Assembly: GCF_003952225.1 (NCBI RefSeq)
Contig: NZ_CP034437.1
Location: 337,001-401,000 of the forward strand
Direction: 5' to 3'
From: Paenibacillus albus
GTDB taxonomy: Bacteria > Bacillota > Bacilli > Paenibacillales > Paenibacillaceae
Length of the DNA: 64,000 nucleotides
This document shows, piece after piece, positions 8,609-17,977 of this stretch; within the stretch, counting starts at the first letter, position 1; the number at the start of each line of letters is the position of its first letter. Under the pieces are notes generated by a model. It saw nothing but the letters and a program-made list of their open reading frames with translations. It was not told the origin of the DNA and searched no databases. A program made the position numbers and the translations under genes.

Positions 8609-9652
8609 TTACACTTCCTTATAATCAAGAACAGCTCGTTCGTAATCGTCCATACGTCCGATGTCCATCCAGTATTCTCTTATCGGATACGCAGCCGTTG
8701 ATTGGTTAGATGCAATGAGAGACTCAAATAGAGAAGGCATGTCGTAAAACCGATTTCGCGGGATATAATCAATCACTTCGGGATCGAGCACATAAATGCC
8801 GCCATTAATAAAAAAGTGCTGAATCGGCTTCTCCTCGATTCCGCTTATTTGATGCTGGTTAACGTTAACGACGCCATATGGTACCTGATATTCATACTCT
8901 CTCACACACATCGTTGCCCGTGAATTATTCTCCGTGTGAAACTGGAGTGCTTGGTTGAAGTTCACCTTCGTCAATAAGTCGCCGTTCATGACGATAATGG
9001 AATCTGCAGGACGCTCGGGCAGCAGGCTAAGCGCTCCGGCCGTGCCGAGACGCTGATCCTCTCTGATATAACGGATCTCGATGTTCCACTTCTCCCCATT
9101 ACCGAAATAATCCATAATCATCTCGGCCTTATAGTTTACCGAAATGTAAAAACGATAGAAACCATTTGCAATAAAGTTATTGATAATGATTTCGAGAATC
9201 GGTTTAGAGCCTACTTTCAACAAGGGCTTCGGGCAATTATTCGTCAGAGGGGCCAATCTTGTTCCTAGGCCACCGGCCATTAATATAACCCAATTGTCCT
9301 TCTTTTCCTTCTGCAAGTACTCATCTAAGAAGGCAATATCGACAACCCGGCCTCGGTCATCAACAATTGGCAGCTGATGAAGCTTGCGAGCCGACATTAG
9401 TGCTAGCAACGATTCTCTATCATCACCAAGCTGAGCGGTGACCGGTCTCTTGTTCATCACACTAAATACGGGAGCACTAAGTGACTCGCCTCTTAACAAG
9501 CCTCTGCGAATGTCGCCATCCGTAACCGTACCTAGGAGCACTTCATACTCATCTACAACCAGTACAATCTGCTTGGCGCCTGCATCCAAAGTTCTCATCG
9601 TTTCCAGCAGGGTCGCTTCCGACTTGATTAATAGCGATTTCCAATTTCTCAT
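8609..9652 (-). CDS. ptmE: CBS-domain nucleotidyltransferase, PtmE-like (GlcN-1-P guanylyltransferase)
   Basis: 347 residues. Residues ~1-110 are a CBS pair (IVLVVDEYEVLLGTVTDGD; LHQLPIVDDRGRVVDIAF), then a sugar-1-phosphate nucleotidyltransferase: VILMAGGLGTRLAPLTNN, CPKPLLKVG, and IIVMNGDLLTKVNF. This fusion is the architecture of Campylobacter PtmE, which makes the GDP-sugar that enters the legionaminic acid route. The ATG overlaps the stop of legH by four bases. The other early genes known in Campylobacter (ptmA, ptmF, pgmL) are not in the window. GDP specificity is inferred from the architecture and the cluster, not from visible residues. Confidence 0.78.
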   Translation of the reverse strand: MRNWKSLLIKSEATLLETMRTLDAGAKQIVLVVDEYEVLLGTVTDGDIRRGLLRGESLSAPVFSVMNKRPVTAQLGDDRESLLALMSARKLHQLPIVDDRGRVVDIAFLDEYLQKEKKDNWVILMAGGLGTRLAPLTNNCPKPLLKVGSKPILEIIINNFIANGFYRFYISVNYKAEMIMDYFGNGEKWNIEIRYIREDQRLGTAGALSLLPERPADSIIVMNGDLLTKVNFNQALQFHTENNSRATMCVREYEYQVPYGVVNVNQHQISGIEEKPIQHFFINGGIYVLDPEVIDYIPRNRFYDMPSLFESLIASNQSTAAYPIREYWMDIGRMDDYERAVLDYKEV

Positions 9653-10287
9653 GTTGTCGACTCCTTCGCTGGAATTCCGGTTACCGTTGCATACGCCGCA
9701 ACATCACGGAGGACAACCGCGCCGGCACCAATGGTTGCCGCTTGTCCGATTGCAACGCCTTGAATAACGATAGCTCCTGCCCCAATCATAGACGCGTCAC
9801 CGATCTTTACCTCGCCACAGATAATCGCGCCAGGTGCAATATGCACACTACTGCCAATCCTGCAATGATGATCAATAGATGAACGAGTATTAAGTATAGA
9901 GTTACTTCCTACCGTCGCGCCTGTCTGAACAATGGCGCCTGCCATGATTTGGGTGCCTTCTTCCAGCACAGCATCCGGAGATATAATCGCACTGGGATGA
10001 GCAAGCATAACGAAACGGTATCCTTGCTCTTTATACACCTTATACAGCTTATCTCGCAATCCACCGGATCGGATCATACCAATCCCATTGGCTATTTGCA
10101 GCTCCTCGTTGCTGTAGCGTTCGAATAATTGCTCGTCTGGGCCAATCCATGGCAGGAATGGGCGATTTGCCTGACTCTCAGGAGAGGTGTATCCTATAAC
10201 CTCGTACCCACTTAGCCGAAGCATTTCCCATACAACCTCTGAATGTCCGCCTCCGCCAATGATAGCAACTGGTGTTTTCCTACTCAT
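9649..10287 (-). CDS. legH: PglD/NeuD-type sugar N-acetyltransferase, probable LegH
   Basis: 212 residues. N-terminal PglD_N Rossmann domain (VAIIGGGGHSEVVWEML) and a C-terminal left-handed beta-helix of hexapeptide repeats (VLEEGTQIMAGAIVQTGATV onward) that binds acetyl-CoA. In the legionaminic acid route LegH acetylates the 4-amino group made by LegC. The gene lies between legI and ptmE, starting 15 bp after legI. A sialic-acid O-acetyltransferase (NeuD-like) is the alternative, since both share this fold; position in the operon favours LegH. Confidence 0.75.
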   Translation of the reverse strand: MSRKTPVAIIGGGGHSEVVWEMLRLSGYEVIGYTSPESQANRPFLPWIGPDEQLFERYSNEELQIANGIGMIRSGGLRDKLYKVYKEQGYRFVMLAHPSAIISPDAVLEEGTQIMAGAIVQTGATVGSNSILNTRSSIDHHCRIGSSVHIAPGAIICGEVKIGDASMIGAGAIVIQGVAIGQAATIGAGAVVLRDVAAYATVTGIPAKESTT

Positions 10288-10302
10288 GCAGGAGTGCCCC
10301 CA

Positions 10303-11379
10303 TTATGTATCAATTTGCTCTTCTTTCCGATACACTCTTCCGGCCGTCTTCCCCAGAATATCCCAGTACCTCATTGCAGTCAGACCGTTACCCGGCCTCT
10401 TGACGGTCATATTATGCTCTCGAAAAGGATCCCCAAGCGCAATGTCCTGTGCAGCTACGATACTCTTGCGCGCAGGCAACCGATTGCCAATTTCCGAGCG
10501 TGTAGGGAACTTGCTTTTTCTCCCGAGCGCTTCTTCCACCTGCCGAATGCTTCTTACCATTTCCTTGAGCTCGGACGGCTCAAGTGAGCTCAAATGATCC
10601 GGGCCCGGCAACCCGCGATCAAGCGTAAAATGCTTCTCAATCACTTCGCCTCCTCGTGCAGCGGCAGCAATTGAAACCGCAATGCCCTCCGTATGATCAG
10701 AATAACCTACCGTTACATTAAAAGCCTCTCGCATCGTATCCATGCACCGCAGGTTTACATCGTATAGCGGGGCCGGATACTCCGTTGTGCAATGCAGGAG
10801 CGTTATACGCTCGTGTAATACAGCTTGCCCCTGATCCGACGAATAAGCTTCCAACATCATCTCTTCCGTTGGCAATCCGTCGGCATACAAGTACCCATAG
10901 GCCAGCACCATAAGCGCTGTCTCAATCTCTCCCATTGTCCCCATGCCTGTCGATAACAGAATAGGCAAGCCTGTCCGAGCCGCGGCGAGCAGCAATGGTC
11001 CGTTCGTCAACTCGCCGGAAGAAAGTTTAACCCGGTTAACCTTACAGGATTCAGCCAAAAATTGTAAGCTATCCTCGTCGAATGGGCTGGACATAAATTC
11101 TATGCCATGTTTGCGGCAGTGCTCGATGATTTCCAGATGATGATCGTAGCTAAGTTCAAGCCGTTTCAGCATCTCATATTGCGTCTCATCGGACGATGTG
11201 GTTTGCTTCTGATAGTCCGCTTTCTGCGCTTCTATCGTAACGAGCTTATCTGCACGAAACGTCTGAAACTTAACCGCATCAGCCCCCGCTTCGGCTGCCT
11301 TCTCCACAAGCTCCATCGCCATCTTAATCGATCCGTTGTGATTAACACCGGCCTCCGCGATAATATATACAGGCTTCAT
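10303..11379 (-). CDS. legI: N,N'-diacetyllegionaminate synthase (NeuB family)
   Basis: 358 residues. Condenses the 6-deoxy-2,4-diacetamido-mannose with phosphoenolpyruvate to give legionaminic acid. The start shows YIIAEAGVNHNGSIKMAMEL and DAVKFQTFRADKL, the barrel metal and PEP region of NeuB enzymes; the C-terminus has the antifreeze-like SAF domain (RKSIVAAQDIALGD ... NGLTAMRYWDILGK). The start at 11379 has GGAGGT six bases upstream; the longer frame to 11418 lacks a site. Located between legG and legH. Confidence 0.88.
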   Translation of the reverse strand: MKPVYIIAEAGVNHNGSIKMAMELVEKAAEAGADAVKFQTFRADKLVTIEAQKADYQKQTTSSDETQYEMLKRLELSYDHHLEIIEHCRKHGIEFMSSPFDEDSLQFLAESCKVNRVKLSSGELTNGPLLLAAARTGLPILLSTGMGTMGEIETALMVLAYGYLYADGLPTEEMMLEAYSSDQGQAVLHERITLLHCTTEYPAPLYDVNLRCMDTMREAFNVTVGYSDHTEGIAVSIAAAARGGEVIEKHFTLDRGLPGPDHLSSLEPSELKEMVRSIRQVEEALGRKSKFPTRSEIGNRLPARKSIVAAQDIALGDPFREHNMTVKRPGNGLTAMRYWDILGKTAGRVYRKEEQIDT

Positions 11380-11436
11380 TGGATTACCTCCATGTCTAAC
11401 CAACTGGTCTCGTCGCACGCATTGCGAAGAATACCT

Positions 11437-12597
11437 CTATATCTGCACTTCAAAGAATGATTTATATAAAATCCCTTCCAAATTTACCTCTTTCAAGATC
11501 GTCTTGATCCGGGAGGATGCATCTCCGGTCCCATACAAAGGAGCTTGATTGAATAGCTTAGATTGAAAGTCTTCGGACAGCGCTTGATCAACAGCCTGTA
11601 TTATGGCTGAACTTGATTCTCCACAGTGAATAACGGAGGAGCCCATCAATCGTCCGGTTTGCCTTGTTCCTATATTAACAGTCGGCGTATGGAAGACAGG
11701 CGCTTCATAAATCCCACTGGATGAATTTCCAATTACAACATCGACAAACTGTAATGCACTTAAATAACGCAGCTGCCCCATCGAGACAAACGTGATGACT
11801 CGTCCTTCATTCGCTTTTGCAAATTCATCTATTAGACTCGCAATAATTCTGCCATTCGTATCCGAGTTTGGCTTCGTGATAATTACTTTTGCATGCTGAT
11901 AGTGATCCAGCGCCTCAAATAATTGTCTGGTCTGTTCCTCTACTGACTGATAAGACAATGTGACCGGATGATAGGTTACGAGAAAACACAGCTCCCCCAG
12001 CTTGAACGAAATTGTCTCTTCTAGCTGGGCGCGGGTTAGCAAGGCTAAGCGCCTGGTGTTATCTAATCCAACAGCACCAACATTAAATACTCTATCCGGG
12101 TGCTCGCCTAACTGTATAACTCGCTGACGATATTTCTCTGCCGCAGTAAAATGGAGCTGCGCCATTTTGGTAATGGAATGCCGAATCGCTTCATCTACAA
12201 CGCCCTCCGTGCTTTCACCACCATGTAGATGAGCGATCGGAATATTCGCAATCATTGCCGACTGAGCAACGACCATCATTTCGTAACGATCACCCAGAAT
12301 GACAACCACATCCGGCTGTAGTCTTGCAAATACATCCGCAAAGCCAATTAATCCGAGTCCCATTGATTTGGTGATACCTACCGGCGTATCACTTGATAGG
12401 AGCATCTCAACCTTATCGTCAATAGTGAAACCATCGTGATTAATCTGACGATGTGTAAGCCCGAACTCCGGAGAAAGATGCATGCCTGTTACAACAAGCT
12501 GCAGCGTCAACTCAGGATCCTCCTGTATCTCCCTAAGGAGCCAATACATCAAACCATATTCGGCCCGAGAGCCGGTAACGACGCAAATCTTTCTCAT
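11437..12597 (-). CDS. legG: Hydrolysing NDP-sugar 2-epimerase of legionaminic acid synthesis (NeuC/LegG)
   Basis: 386 residues. Removes the nucleotide and inverts C2 of the 2,4-diacetamido-trideoxyglucose to give the manno sugar used by LegI. The features of the NeuC/WecB epimerase fold are clear: VTGSRAEYGLMYWLLREI at the start, ILGDRYEMMVVAQSAMIANI, HLHGGESTEGVVDEAIRH, and NSSSGIYEAPVF near the C-terminus. The ATG at 12597 has AGGAGG four bases upstream and overlaps the TGA of legC (ATGA). A longer frame to 12723 lies inside legC and is not credible. Confidence 0.87.
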   Translation of the reverse strand: MRKICVVTGSRAEYGLMYWLLREIQEDPELTLQLVVTGMHLSPEFGLTHRQINHDGFTIDDKVEMLLSSDTPVGITKSMGLGLIGFADVFARLQPDVVVILGDRYEMMVVAQSAMIANIPIAHLHGGESTEGVVDEAIRHSITKMAQLHFTAAEKYRQRVIQLGEHPDRVFNVGAVGLDNTRRLALLTRAQLEETISFKLGELCFLVTYHPVTLSYQSVEEQTRQLFEALDHYQHAKVIITKPNSDTNGRIIASLIDEFAKANEGRVITFVSMGQLRYLSALQFVDVVIGNSSSGIYEAPVFHTPTVNIGTRQTGRLMGSSVIHCGESSSAIIQAVDQALSEDFQSKLFNQAPLYGTGDASSRIKTILKEVNLEGILYKSFFEVQI

Positions 12598-13781
12598 AAC
12601 GCCTCCTGAACAATCGAAGGACCACTTGGAATATTCACGACTCTTCCTTCTATATCCATCGTAACTGACAGATCCATCCTCGGACACTGGGAATACATGG
12701 GCAGCGTATGCAGCGGCGTCCAAATTGGCCTAGTCAAGTATCTGGCAGCATTAGTCTGTGCCAAGATTCCATCTCGCAGGCTTACATTCGCCTGGTCTAA
12801 CAGAATCGCATTAAGCCAATAATTGCTTACGGCATAACTCGGCTCCTTAACGAAAGAAACTCCACTAACCAGCCGAAATTGGTCTGCATACTGACCTGCG
12901 AGCTTGCGCTTGCGTTCCAGGAAGTTCGGCACACGCTCGAGCTGAGCGCACCCGAGGGCAGCATTCAGATTCGGCATCCGATAGTTATAACCGACCATAT
13001 CATGATTAAACGCCCACGCATGAGCTACCTTAGCTGTTGTCGTCATATGTTTGGCTGCTTTGGCAAGGTCGGCATCATCGGTAAGAATCGCTCCGCCGCC
13101 GCCGGTGGTCATTACTTTGTTTCCATTAAAGCTTAGAATGCCTAACTTCCCGAATGTTCCTGTATGTCTGCCCTTATAGTAAGAGCCTAATGATTCCGCT
13201 GCATCTTCAACAATCGGCAATCCGTAAGCAGCGCAAACGTCTATCAGTCTGTCGAGGTCAACGGGATGACCGAATGTATGCATCGGAACAACGGCGCCAA
13301 TTCTCCGACCAGTATGACGGTTGAAGAGACCTTCTGTCTTCCTAACTGACATCTCTGACAAGTAATCGCCTAGCCGCCGGGGATCAATCCCGAGAGAATA
13401 GGTATCCACATCAACAAAGTGCGGAATAGCTTGGCAATATGCAACCGCGTTTGCAGTCGCAACAAACGAAAGCGAAGGAATGATCACTTCATCACCGGGC
13501 TTTACGCCTGCCAGCAGCAGCGCGATATGGAGCGCAGCGGTACCATTCACTACAGCAATCGCATGTTTCGCGCCTGTATATTCGGATAGCTCCGCTTCCA
13601 ATCGATCCACATACTTGCCGGCAGAAGAAACCCAGCCTGTGTCCAAGCATTCCTTCACGTAATCCCACTCATTGCCTTTAAACTCAGGCTCATGAAGAGC
13701 GAGCATTTTATCAGTCATACCGGTGACGCATGCAATTGCCTCTGTAACAGCCGAAGCAAGCGAACCGTTATTCCGTTCCAT
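12594..13781 (-). CDS. legC: PLP-dependent aminotransferase of legionaminic acid synthesis
   Basis: 395 residues. DegT/DnrJ/EryC1 fold. It should aminate C4 of the 4-keto-6-deoxy nucleotide sugar produced by LegB using glutamate. Visible features: the VNGTAALHIALLLAGVKPGD segment, VEDAAESLGSYYKGRHTG (cofactor aspartate), and FNGNKVMTTGGGGAI with the Schiff-base lysine. The ATG has AAGGAG eight bases upstream and starts 25 bp after legB. The N-terminus (EPEFKGNEWDYVKECLDTGW) is typical of the LegC/PseC group. Confidence 0.87.
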   Translation of the reverse strand: MERNNGSLASAVTEAIACVTGMTDKMLALHEPEFKGNEWDYVKECLDTGWVSSAGKYVDRLEAELSEYTGAKHAIAVVNGTAALHIALLLAGVKPGDEVIIPSLSFVATANAVAYCQAIPHFVDVDTYSLGIDPRRLGDYLSEMSVRKTEGLFNRHTGRRIGAVVPMHTFGHPVDLDRLIDVCAAYGLPIVEDAAESLGSYYKGRHTGTFGKLGILSFNGNKVMTTGGGGAILTDDADLAKAAKHMTTTAKVAHAWAFNHDMVGYNYRMPNLNAALGCAQLERVPNFLERKRKLAGQYADQFRLVSGVSFVKEPSYAVSNYWLNAILLDQANVSLRDGILAQTNAARYLTRPIWTPLHTLPMYSQCPRMDLSVTMDIEGRVVNIPSGPSIVQEAL

Positions 13782-13806
13782 TCAATCGGCTCCTTTTAAG
13801 CAATTA

Positions 13807-14808
13807 CTAAATGTTGTACTGTCCAGCTTTATATTGCTTAAGATTGTCTTCCTTCGAGAACCACTCAATTGTCTGTTCCAGCCCACGTGCGAAACCTTCC
13901 TTGCCGCCATACAGCGGCTTCCAATCCAATAATTCCGCTGCTTTGCGATTATCTGAGAAGAGACGCTCCACTTCGCTCTTCTCCGGGCGCATACGCTCCT
14001 GCTCGGTGATAATTTCAATCTCGGTATTCATTAACTGCGCGATTAACTCCACGGTGTCACCAACCGAAATTTCAAAATTGCTGCCGATGTTAATTTCCTG
14101 GCCAATACTACGTTCCGACTCCAGGAACGAGATGAACCCTCTGACAGTATCTGCAACAAAGTTAAAATCACGTGTTGGATGAATTGCTCCAAGCTTGATT
14201 CGCCTTATATTCTGTGCAATTTGCGTAATAATTGTGGGAATGACGGCACGAGCCGATTGACGAGGCCCATATGTATTAAATGGGCGAATAACGCCAACAG
14301 GAAGCCCAAAGGACCGATAGAACGATAGCGCCAATTGGTCTGCCCCAATTTTTGAAGCTGAATACGGAGATTGTCCTTGCAATGGGTGCTTCTCATCGAT
14401 AGGCACGTAGAGCGCGGTTCCATAAACTTCGCTTGTCGATGTATGAACAACCTTGCTCACACCGAGCGCTCTGGCTGCTTGAAGCACATTAAGCGTTCCT
14501 TTAATATTCGTGTCGATATACGTATCTGGAGAATGGTAGGAATACGGTATCGCGATGAGCGCAGCCAGATGTAACACAGCATCGCAGCCCTTCATTGCCT
14601 CTTGAACACCATAAGGATCCCGGATATCACCTGAAAACACTTCGAACTGGCCTCTTACATCATTGGCACAATGATCAAGCCATCCCCATGAACTAAACGA
14701 ATTGTATAACGTGAACGCTCGCACGTCATAACCGCCGCGGACGAGAGCTTCGGTCAAATGCGAGCCGATAAAGCCATCGGCTCCAGTAATAAGTACTTTC
14801 CGGTTCAT
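13807..14808 (-). CDS. legB: NDP-N-acetylglucosamine 4,6-dehydratase of legionaminic acid synthesis
   Basis: 333 residues. First committed step: removes water from GDP- or UDP-GlcNAc to give the 4-keto-6-deoxy sugar. An SDR with ITGADGFIGSHLTEAL at the start, the characteristic LYNSFSSWGWLDHC segment of LegB proteins, LHLAALIAIPYSYHSPDTYI, STSEVYGTA, YSASK as catalytic Tyr/Lys, and RPFNTYGPRQSARAVIPTII. The ATG at 14808 has AAGGAG eight bases upstream; the longer frame to 14997 overlaps maf and has no support. It is the first leg gene, 37 bp after the intact maf. Confidence 0.88.
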   Translation of the reverse strand: MNRKVLITGADGFIGSHLTEALVRGGYDVRAFTLYNSFSSWGWLDHCANDVRGQFEVFSGDIRDPYGVQEAMKGCDAVLHLAALIAIPYSYHSPDTYIDTNIKGTLNVLQAARALGVSKVVHTSTSEVYGTALYVPIDEKHPLQGQSPYSASKIGADQLALSFYRSFGLPVGVIRPFNTYGPRQSARAVIPTIITQIAQNIRRIKLGAIHPTRDFNFVADTVRGFISFLESERSIGQEINIGSNFEISVGDTVELIAQLMNTEIEIITEQERMRPEKSEVERLFSDNRKAAELLDWKPLYGGKEGFARGLEQTIEWFSKEDNLKQYKAGQYNI

Positions 14809-14845
14809 AATTACTGCTCCTTGCAGGTTATTTTTTCGGATGCGG

Positions 14846-17110
14846 CTAACTAAAGACTTCAATCGGGTTTTGAATACGCGCTTGGAATCTTTCGATCCCC
14901 TCCCTAACCCGCTCCTCCAAGAATGGGAGCTTGGTCTGGGCCGCTTCCACGAACGGCAATAATGTCTTATGGAAGTGCGCTGCCTTTTTAGAAACATTCG
15001 TTTCTTCCACTAATTCAGGCATGTTCCGATCCAGCGTAAGCAACTCAATCTTCATAAGCGTCTCTAATAGGGCCACGAACGTGACGTCATCGACCATCGG
15101 TCCCCAGATATCCTCGATTTCCTCCATGCTGATGCCCTGTTCGACCTCATCCATCGCAGGAAGGAGATTTAGCTTCGATTCAAGCTGCTCTAAATTCTCT
15201 CCCATCCGAACCAATCCGGTTTGTAGCATAGCAAGCCGATCTATCATGAGCTTCTTACGCTCAGCATCATAAGGACGGAGATGAGTATGGAATAACTCGT
15301 TTATCGCATGTGGTTCGATCTCATTATGCTCTAATTTGACGAGAATGTCTTCCATGGGGACAAATTCCGTATTTCGAATCGCAGCGCCTAGACTCGAAGT
15401 ATTAATGAAGTGTACGCCATTTATTGTGTCGAGTGTATTCTCGATATCTCTTAGCGTTGCGTGCATAAGAACCGTCGTCCGGTTCTGAGACCCTTGTACG
15501 TTATCGACAAGCAATCGGGCTTCGCTCCTAATTTCTTCCTCACGTTTATTGGTCATGTGAGCCGCGCCAGATGCGTAGATTTGTCCATTTGGATAAGATA
15601 AATCCTGTCCGGCGAGAACGATCTCCTTGCATCCCATGTAGGCAGCTGCCTGAATGCAAAGTCCCGTGCCAGAATGGTTAGGGAAAAAGGCGGGGTCGTC
15701 CTGGTTCATTCCGATAATAAATCCGGTAACCAGATCTGAATTATAGAAAGCATGTAAAACATTCGGCCTATTCTCAATAATTCGATATTCAATCTGAGAT
15801 ACACACAACAGAGGAATATTATGTTTGTCAGAACGGCTGAAGAGCTCATACATCGTATCTGTACCATCAACACAAACAATCAAGTGCGGTTCAATCTCAT
15901 ACTTCTTCAACGATTGAATAACCGAACCGGCAGCTATGATAAAAGCATGATTCTTGAGCTTTCGCAGCAGTTCAATATCTGCTTCAAGCGATGGTCCTGC
16001 CCCGACGACAACCGCTGTCATATGAGCCAGCTTGTCTTTCATGCCATACAGAGAGGGGGTATCAGCCAATACTGCAGCGTTATTCAACATATTGGTAATC
16101 CATTGTTTACTCGTATATATATTCGCTCTCATCGACAAGACGTAGGAATACATCGCCTTGACAACAGTCTCGCGGAAATTAGCCAGTTTATGAGGGTCCA
16201 GCTTGTTATATACCGGAATAGACAATACTTCCGTGTCGCCTTTCCCAGATTGGAAGAACCGGTAAAACACATATTCGGTTCGTAGATTATCTGTGCCAAC
16301 AGCAAGATCCGTAATTTTTGCAGTACCGAATAATTGCTGCAAATCGACTGTTCTCATCGCCGCCAGAAATATTTGTACGTTTGGCTCGATGATAATGATC
16401 CGGCGGTCTCGATAAAGCGCTAATATTTGCGTCAGGTGATAACCCAATCCCAAGCCATAGAAAATAAGATTTGATTTATCCTTTAACTTCTCTACCAATG
16501 AAGCTGCCCAGCGCTCTGCTTCATGCTGAGGATCATAATCGCTGTATAGATGCACCTTCTTCTGATCGATAGTATATAAGGACAGATTGGGAAACCCGTT
16601 CTTGCTATAAATAATTTCGTGGCCGGCATCCTCTTGCTGCATTGCTTCAAGCACAACTTTATGCACTTTCGGATACTTCTTTTCTAGAAAGGCAAGATTC
16701 ACAACAAGCTGCTGTTCTCTTACCGAATTACTCTCACCCAGTCCAATGGCTAGTTCTTGAAACAAAGAAACTAACTCATATTTTAGATAATCCGCCGCTT
16801 GTACGTAGCACTCATCATCAATAAACTGATTTAGCGTTTGAAACTTCTCCGGCATGGTGATTACGAATTTTTGAATGGAAGCATATAACTCGGTATCTTC
16901 AGATGCCTCTTCTAAGCGGCACTGAATAAACCCAGCCAACCTATAGACATCGTCCATACCTTGGAGTACGGAGCTAAAGTGTCCCCATGTATGATCCGAT
17001 ACGGTTTCATAGAACATCTCGGAAACATGATGGCACGACTCCGTCAGTTTTGGCAAGAAAAGCTTTAGTTCTTCCACCATTAACTCAAGTTCACTCGTTT
17101 GATCAATCAT
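14846..17110 (-). CDS. Maf (motility accessory factor) flagellin glycosyltransferase
   Basis: 754 residues. Intact DUF115/Maf protein. N-terminal ~200-residue helical domain, a Rossmann segment (NLIFYGLGLGYHLTQIL, IIIIEPNVQIFLAAMR), then the central domain with AVVVGAGPSLEADIELL, HLIVCVDGTDTMYELF and EIVLAGQDLSYPNGQIY, and a helical C-terminus. Maf enzymes attach nonulosonic acids to flagellin before export. It lies between fliT and legB, so the CMP-legionaminic acid made downstream is the obvious donor. SD AAGGTG seven bases before ATG. A second maf with the same architecture follows the leg operon, so donors or target sites may be divided between the two. Confidence 0.87.
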   Translation of the reverse strand: MIDQTSELELMVEELKLFLPKLTESCHHVSEMFYETVSDHTWGHFSSVLQGMDDVYRLAGFIQCRLEEASEDTELYASIQKFVITMPEKFQTLNQFIDDECYVQAADYLKYELVSLFQELAIGLGESNSVREQQLVVNLAFLEKKYPKVHKVVLEAMQQEDAGHEIIYSKNGFPNLSLYTIDQKKVHLYSDYDPQHEAERWAASLVEKLKDKSNLIFYGLGLGYHLTQILALYRDRRIIIIEPNVQIFLAAMRTVDLQQLFGTAKITDLAVGTDNLRTEYVFYRFFQSGKGDTEVLSIPVYNKLDPHKLANFRETVVKAMYSYVLSMRANIYTSKQWITNMLNNAAVLADTPSLYGMKDKLAHMTAVVVGAGPSLEADIELLRKLKNHAFIIAAGSVIQSLKKYEIEPHLIVCVDGTDTMYELFSRSDKHNIPLLCVSQIEYRIIENRPNVLHAFYNSDLVTGFIIGMNQDDPAFFPNHSGTGLCIQAAAYMGCKEIVLAGQDLSYPNGQIYASGAAHMTNKREEEIRSEARLLVDNVQGSQNRTTVLMHATLRDIENTLDTINGVHFINTSSLGAAIRNTEFVPMEDILVKLEHNEIEPHAINELFHTHLRPYDAERKKLMIDRLAMLQTGLVRMGENLEQLESKLNLLPAMDEVEQGISMEEIEDIWGPMVDDVTFVALLETLMKIELLTLDRNMPELVEETNVSKKAAHFHKTLLPFVEAAQTKLPFLEERVREGIERFQARIQNPIEVFS

Positions 17111-17249
17111 AGGTGCTCACCTTCAGTTCATAATTAACAACGATAAATAGCCTAACGTTACATTCTCCACGCATCACCAATAAATTGAAACTGCAGCATA
17201 TAGCCGGGAACCGTACGTAATTTCCCATCGTCTTCTCAGTTCCCGTCCA

Positions 17250-17579
17250 TTAATTTCGTCTATCGAACATAATGCCTTCCGCCCCGCCATAATTGGCCTC
17301 ATAACCTGACTTTTGCCGCTTGAATGAATGAATCCGGTTGATGCCCTCTTCTGCCTCGTCCTTCAGACGCTGCATGCGGTGCATAATAACAGAGTCGTAC
17401 TTCAATATCTCTCGAACAAGCAATTTCTCTTCCTGAGATAAAACGATATCGCTAACGAGTTTACTCGTTAGCGATTCGCGAAGCTCCACTAGTTGCAGAT
17501 AACGCTCGTGATCGGAGCTATGAATAGGCTTGCTTAACAATTGTGTTTCGTCCAAAATCTGCTGCAGCAATTTTATCAT
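17250..17579 (-). CDS. fliT: FliT-like flagellar export chaperone
   Basis: 109 residues, largely helical, no known catalytic motif. Its place directly after fliS and its size match FliT, the chaperone that escorts FliD in B. subtilis and related bacteria. The ATG at 17579 overlaps the TGA of fliS (ATGA), which decides the start over the longer frame to 17624. Sequence conservation in this family is low, so the call rests on size, helical nature and position. Confidence 0.7.
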   Translation of the reverse strand: MIKLLQQILDETQLLSKPIHSSDHERYLQLVELRESLTSKLVSDIVLSQEEKLLVREILKYDSVIMHRMQRLKDEAEEGINRIHSFKRQKSGYEANYGGAEGIMFDRRN

Positions 17580-17962
17580 ACGCTTTTTTGTGACTGCGGC
17601 ACCTGGTTGGATGCTTGAAGCCACGCCTCTTTCAAGTCCAGCAAGTGGTTAAGCACTTCACTCGCCGGTGCTGTATCTTTATTCGTATTCGCTTCTATCA
17701 GACGATATAGCATATACTCATAAATCCGAGCTAAATCTTTGGCAATCGGATATTTAAAATCGAGCGCCGCCGTTAGTTCATGGATAATATTTTGAGCTTT
17801 GATTAAGTTCCGGTTGGCTTGTTCAATGGTCTTATTCTCAATTGCATCGATTCCTTGTTTGACAAACCGGATAGCTCCATCATAGAGCATAATAATAAGC
17901 TTGTTTGGCGATGCTGTCTGAACAGAATTCTGCTGATATTTCTGATGTGGCGTCGTGATCAT
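17576..17962 (-). CDS. fliS: Flagellin export chaperone FliS
   Basis: 128 residues. Binds the C-terminal D0 helix of flagellin in the cytoplasm and keeps it unfolded for export. The typical start QKYQQNSVQTASPNKLIIML is followed by YDGAIRFVKQGIDAIE and LTAALDFKYPIAKDLARIYE, the core of the four-helix FliS bundle. Begins 16 bp after fliD. In B. subtilis FliS also helps FliW act on CsrA. Confidence 0.93.
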   Translation of the reverse strand: MITTPHQKYQQNSVQTASPNKLIIMLYDGAIRFVKQGIDAIENKTIEQANRNLIKAQNIIHELTAALDFKYPIAKDLARIYEYMLYRLIEANTNKDTAPASEVLNHLLDLKEAWLQASNQVPQSQKSV

Positions 17963-17977
17963 CGCGGTCTCTCCTTT

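Noticed and set aside
11380-11418. Upstream extension of legI to 11418
   Set aside because: No Shine-Dalgarno sequence, and the family starts at the MKPVYIIAEAG segment with GGAGGT before it.
17180-17250. Inverted repeat CGGGAAC/GTTCCCG between fliT and maf as a terminator
   Set aside because: The loop is about 27 bases and there is no T run; a role is not supported.
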